From the NCBI GenBank assembly GCA_003645605.1, contig QNAY01000051.1, positions 1 through 8,004 of the forward strand: 8,004 nt of DNA, written 5' to 3'. The stretch is from Thermodesulfobacteriota bacterium. GTDB lineage: Bacteria; Desulfobacterota; Dissulfuribacteria; Dissulfuribacterales; UBA3076. Position 1 is the stretch's first letter. Each line of letters begins with the position of its first letter. Of this stretch, positions 5,897-8,004 are shown one piece after another. A program made the position numbers and the translations under genes. The notes under the pieces are model-generated. The model was not told the origin of the DNA and ran no database searches. It worked only from the letters and a program-made list of their open reading frames with translations.

Positions 5897-8004
5897 ATAA
5901 AAAAGAAAAGCCCGCAGCTGAGGGACCGAGAGCAGGGGAAAATGTTGATGGATGTCCGCAAAATATGCCTTCCCCAGCCATTTGTCAAGATAATATCCCT
6001 CAAGAAATTATTGCGCGCTCTCAGTGGGTGAATTGGCAAGCCGAGCCTAAAGACAATGGGAAGATAAATAAAATTCCTATTTGCTCCAGAACCGGCGCGG
6101 GTGCCTCTCACAGTAACGAAAAGACCTGGAGCAGCTCCCAGGATGCATTGAGCCGATATAATAAAGGCAAGGTATCCGGTATCGGTTTCGTCTTTACTGA
6201 AAATGACCCCTACTGTGGGATAGATCTTGATAAATGCCGAAATCCTAAAACTGGATTCATTGAGCTGTGGGCACAAAAGGAAAAAGAGAATTTCCAGAGT
6301 TATACGGAAATCAGTCCTTCGGGCACCGGCCTTCATATAATCGTAAAGGGGCAGTTACCGGAGGGCGGCCGGAAAAAGGGACAGATTGAGATTTACGATC
6401 AACTTAGGTTTTTCACCGTTACAGGAAACCGCCTTGAGAGCACACCGCACGATATCAGACCCGCTCAGAACGCCATTGATGCCCTTTTATTAAAATACTT
6501 CAAAAAAGAAAAAGCAGCACAGGCGCTGCGTCCTTTCTCTTTACCACAGGTGACTGAGAGCGACGCAGAACTAATTCAGAAAGCTATCAATGCTGGGAAC
6601 GGCCACAAATTCAACTTGCTATTCAAAGGCCAGTGGCAGGAAGCGGGATACCCTTCTCAAAGCGAAGCAGATCAAGCTTTTTGTAACCAGCTTGCATTTT
6701 GGTTTGCCAAAGATGCCGGGCGAATGGATGTTATTTTCCGGGGGTCCCGCCTTATGCGACCGAAATGGGACAGGAAGCATTTTGGGGATGGCCGAACGTA
6801 TGGGCAAGCGACAATTGAAACGGCCATATCCAACTGTCACGAGATTTACACTGGGACATGGACACCACAACAGGTAGGGCAGCCACCCAACCCACCTGAT
6901 GTAGCACAGAAGACCGCCGAGCATCTGGCAAGCCTCTCCCCATTTGAGTACGAGCAACAACGTGTAGCCATGGCGAAAAAACTTAACGTTCGTATTGGTA
7001 CCCTTGATGCAGAGGTTGAGAAATTACAGAAAACCAACAGTCCCGACAAGGCAAAGTCCCTGGTTGAGGAGTTGGAGCCATGGCCTGAGCCTGTCGTCGG
7101 GGGCGAACTCCTGGACACCATATATAAGGTAGTACTTGATTACGTTATCATGCCTGCGGGGTCGGCTGTAGCCTTTAGTCTCTGGACGCTCCTGACATAT
7201 TCTTATAATGCATTTAGGATACTCCCGGTCCTTGAACTCAAATCACCTGAAAAGAGGTGTGGGAAAACCCGCCTTTTAGAAGTGCTCTCCGCCCTGGCGC
7301 ATCGCGCCTTCCCTTCATGCAACCTGACGTCTGCTACTGTCTACAGAGTTATTGAAAAATGCCAACCATGCTTCCTGATAGATGAGGCTGACACTTTCTT
7401 ACCAAATAATGACGAGCTCCGGGGTGTCCTGAACTCTGGGCACACCGTTAAAAATGCCTTTGTTATCAGGTGTAATTCTGAGACAAATGAGCCTGAACGC
7501 TTTTCAACATGGTGCCCAAAAGCAATTGCTCTAATAGGGAAGCTACCGTCTACATTAGATGATCGGGCAATCGTTATCAGCCTCAAGAGAAAGCTACCTA
7601 CTGAGACAGTCAAACGTCTTGGCTTGGACTTTGATGACGAGTGTCTTGACCTGCGACGGAAGTGCAAGCGATGGGCCATTGATAACCTGGATCGGCTCAA
7701 GGCGGCCGTCCCACAGCTACCACCAATAGATAACGATAGGGCCTTAGACAACTGGGGACCATTAGTCGCAATAGCAGATTTGGCAAGCGATGGATGGGGT
7801 AAGAGCGCACGGGAATTCATGAAAGAGAATGAGGCCGGCAAGGAAGATGATTCAGCACGGGTAATGCTTATACAGGATATCCAGAGCGTATTTAATGACC
7901 GCAAATGTGAAAGCCTTTGGACTCAAAACTTAATTGAGGCACTGGTGGCAATGGAAGATAGACCATGGGCGGAATGGAAGATAGACCATGGGCGGAATGG
8001 AAGA
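5893..8004 (+). CDS. Primase-polymerase (NrS-1-like) fused to DUF3631 helicase-like ATPase, 3' end outside or just at window end
   Basis: An uninterrupted frame of 704 codons from ATG 5893 to the window edge, with AGAGGA 6 nt before the start. Residues about 40-195 form a prim-pol domain of the NrS-1 phage polymerase type: WVNWQAEP, GIGFVFTEN, CGIDLDKC with metal-ligand candidates D111 and D113, SPSGTGLHII with H148, and E166 in IEIY before RFFTVTGNRL. Residues about 223-320 resemble the helical domain that follows in NrS-1-type proteins (SEADQAF, AFWFAKDAGRMDVIFRGSRL, RPKWDRK). After a linker (SPFEYEQQRVAMAKKLNVR, about 349-367), residues about 405-700 match DUF3631. They include a Walker A variant SPEKRCGKT (451-459, first Gly missing), Walker B CFLIDEAD (493-500), a sensor-like RCNSETNE and LDDRAI. 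The protein probably starts and unwinds element DNA during replication. The C-terminus runs into a frame-shifting tandem repeat. Domain family is confident; exact function is inferred. Confidence 0.88.
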   Translation, partial: MNKKEKPAAEGPRAGENVDGCPQNMPSPAICQDNIPQEIIARSQWVNWQAEPKDNGKINKIPICSRTGAGASHSNEKTWSSSQDALSRYNKGKVSGIGFVFTENDPYCGIDLDKCRNPKTGFIELWAQKEKENFQSYTEISPSGTGLHIIVKGQLPEGGRKKGQIEIYDQLRFFTVTGNRLESTPHDIRPAQNAIDALLLKYFKKEKAAQALRPFSLPQVTESDAELIQKAINAGNGHKFNLLFKGQWQEAGYPSQSEADQAFCNQLAFWFAKDAGRMDVIFRGSRLMRPKWDRKHFGDGRTYGQATIETAISNCHEIYTGTWTPQQVGQPPNPPDVAQKTAEHLASLSPFEYEQQRVAMAKKLNVRIGTLDAEVEKLQKTNSPDKAKSLVEELEPWPEPVVGGELLDTIYKVVLDYVIMPAGSAVAFSLWTLLTYSYNAFRILPVLELKSPEKRCGKTRLLEVLSALAHRAFPSCNLTSATVYRVIEKCQPCFLIDEADTFLPNNDELRGVLNSGHTVKNAFVIRCNSETNEPERFSTWCPKAIALIGKLPSTLDDRAIVISLKRKLPTETVKRLGLDFDDECLDLRRKCKRWAIDNLDRLKAAVPQLPPIDNDRALDNWGPLVAIADLASDGWGKSAREFMKENEAGKEDDSARVMLIQDIQSVFNDRKCESLWTQNLIEALVAMEDRPWAEWKIDHGRNGR
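7951..8004 (+). repeat. 23-bp tandem repeat, 2.3 copies, cut by the window edge
   Basis: Positions 7951-7973 and 7974-7996 are identical, and 7997-8004 repeat the first eight bases. The first copy encodes MEDRPWAE, the usual DUF3631 C-terminal motif start. Because 23 is not a multiple of three, the second copy is read in another frame (WKIDHGRN). If a third copy continued, the next codon after the window would be TAG. Confidence 0.92.

Larger units (their letters stand above)
2519..8004. mobile_element. Integrative element, left part (right end outside window)
   Basis: The element begins where tRNA-Met similarity stops, and all its genes lie on the plus strand: tyrosine integrase, ORF6N protein, unknown coiled-coil protein, AlpA-like HTH protein and a primase-polymerase/helicase. 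It also carries a repeat-rich non-coding region. An integrase next to a tRNA fragment, plus its own replication gene, indicates an element that can excise and replicate, such as an integrative plasmid or a phage satellite. The exact crossover lies within the retained tRNA half, so the left boundary is approximate. No capsid, tail, portal, terminase or conjugation gene is visible here. Confidence 0.8.

Noticed and set aside
5830..6336. Minus-strand open frame of 168 codons over the start of the primase.
   Set aside because: It lies antisense to a frame with clear prim-pol motifs, has no recognisable domain and no good ribosome binding site; it is a shadow.
6590..6877. Plus-strand 95-codon frame inside the primase gene.
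   Set aside because: It is out of frame with the domain-bearing ORF, which stays open throughout, so there is no frameshift to explain.
7341..7904. Minus-strand open frame of 187 codons over the DUF3631 region.
   Set aside because: The plus strand holds Walker B and other family motifs here; the antisense product is a low-complexity serine/arginine-rich shadow.

Overview
The window is most likely from a Gram-negative bacterium. The style of the genes suggests a deltaproteobacterial (Desulfobacterota-type) genome, but that placement is inference and no marker gene settles it. A conserved chromosomal segment (about 1-2518) meets the left end of an integrated mobile element (about 2519 to the window end).

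Host side: the first 36 codons of carB lie on the minus strand at the left edge. After a 269-bp divergent spacer comes a two-gene plus-strand unit: a PiT-family phosphate permease and, 41 bp downstream, a DUF47/PhoU-like partner. Beyond it is the 3' half of an elongator-type tRNA-Met gene on the minus strand, still followed by its own perfect 14-bp stem-loop terminator. The tRNA similarity stops abruptly at the anticodon loop and no 5' half occurs in the window. This is the scar expected when a tyrosine-recombinase element integrates into a tRNA gene and leaves the displaced 3' half at its far end.

Element side, all on the plus strand: a tyrosine integrase with a good promoter; an ORF6N-domain protein whose GTG start overlaps the integrase stop; a structured leader and an uncharacterised coiled-coil protein with a basic, HTH-like C-terminus; a 351-bp non-coding region with three direct repeats, each the left arm of a hairpin; a small AlpA/excisionase-type HTH protein; and, overlapping its stop by ATGA, a long ORF of at least 704 codons that runs off the window. 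The long ORF joins an NrS-1-like primase-polymerase domain to a DUF3631 ATPase/helicase-like domain, so it is probably the element's replication protein. The hairpin repeats just upstream are a candidate origin or operator.

The window ends inside a 23-bp tandem repeat in the last codons of that ORF. The unit is not a multiple of three, so copy number decides the reading frame, and a third full copy would bring in a TAG stop at once. No phage structural genes are visible. An integrative plasmid-like element or a phage satellite fits best, but the rest of the element lies outside the window.
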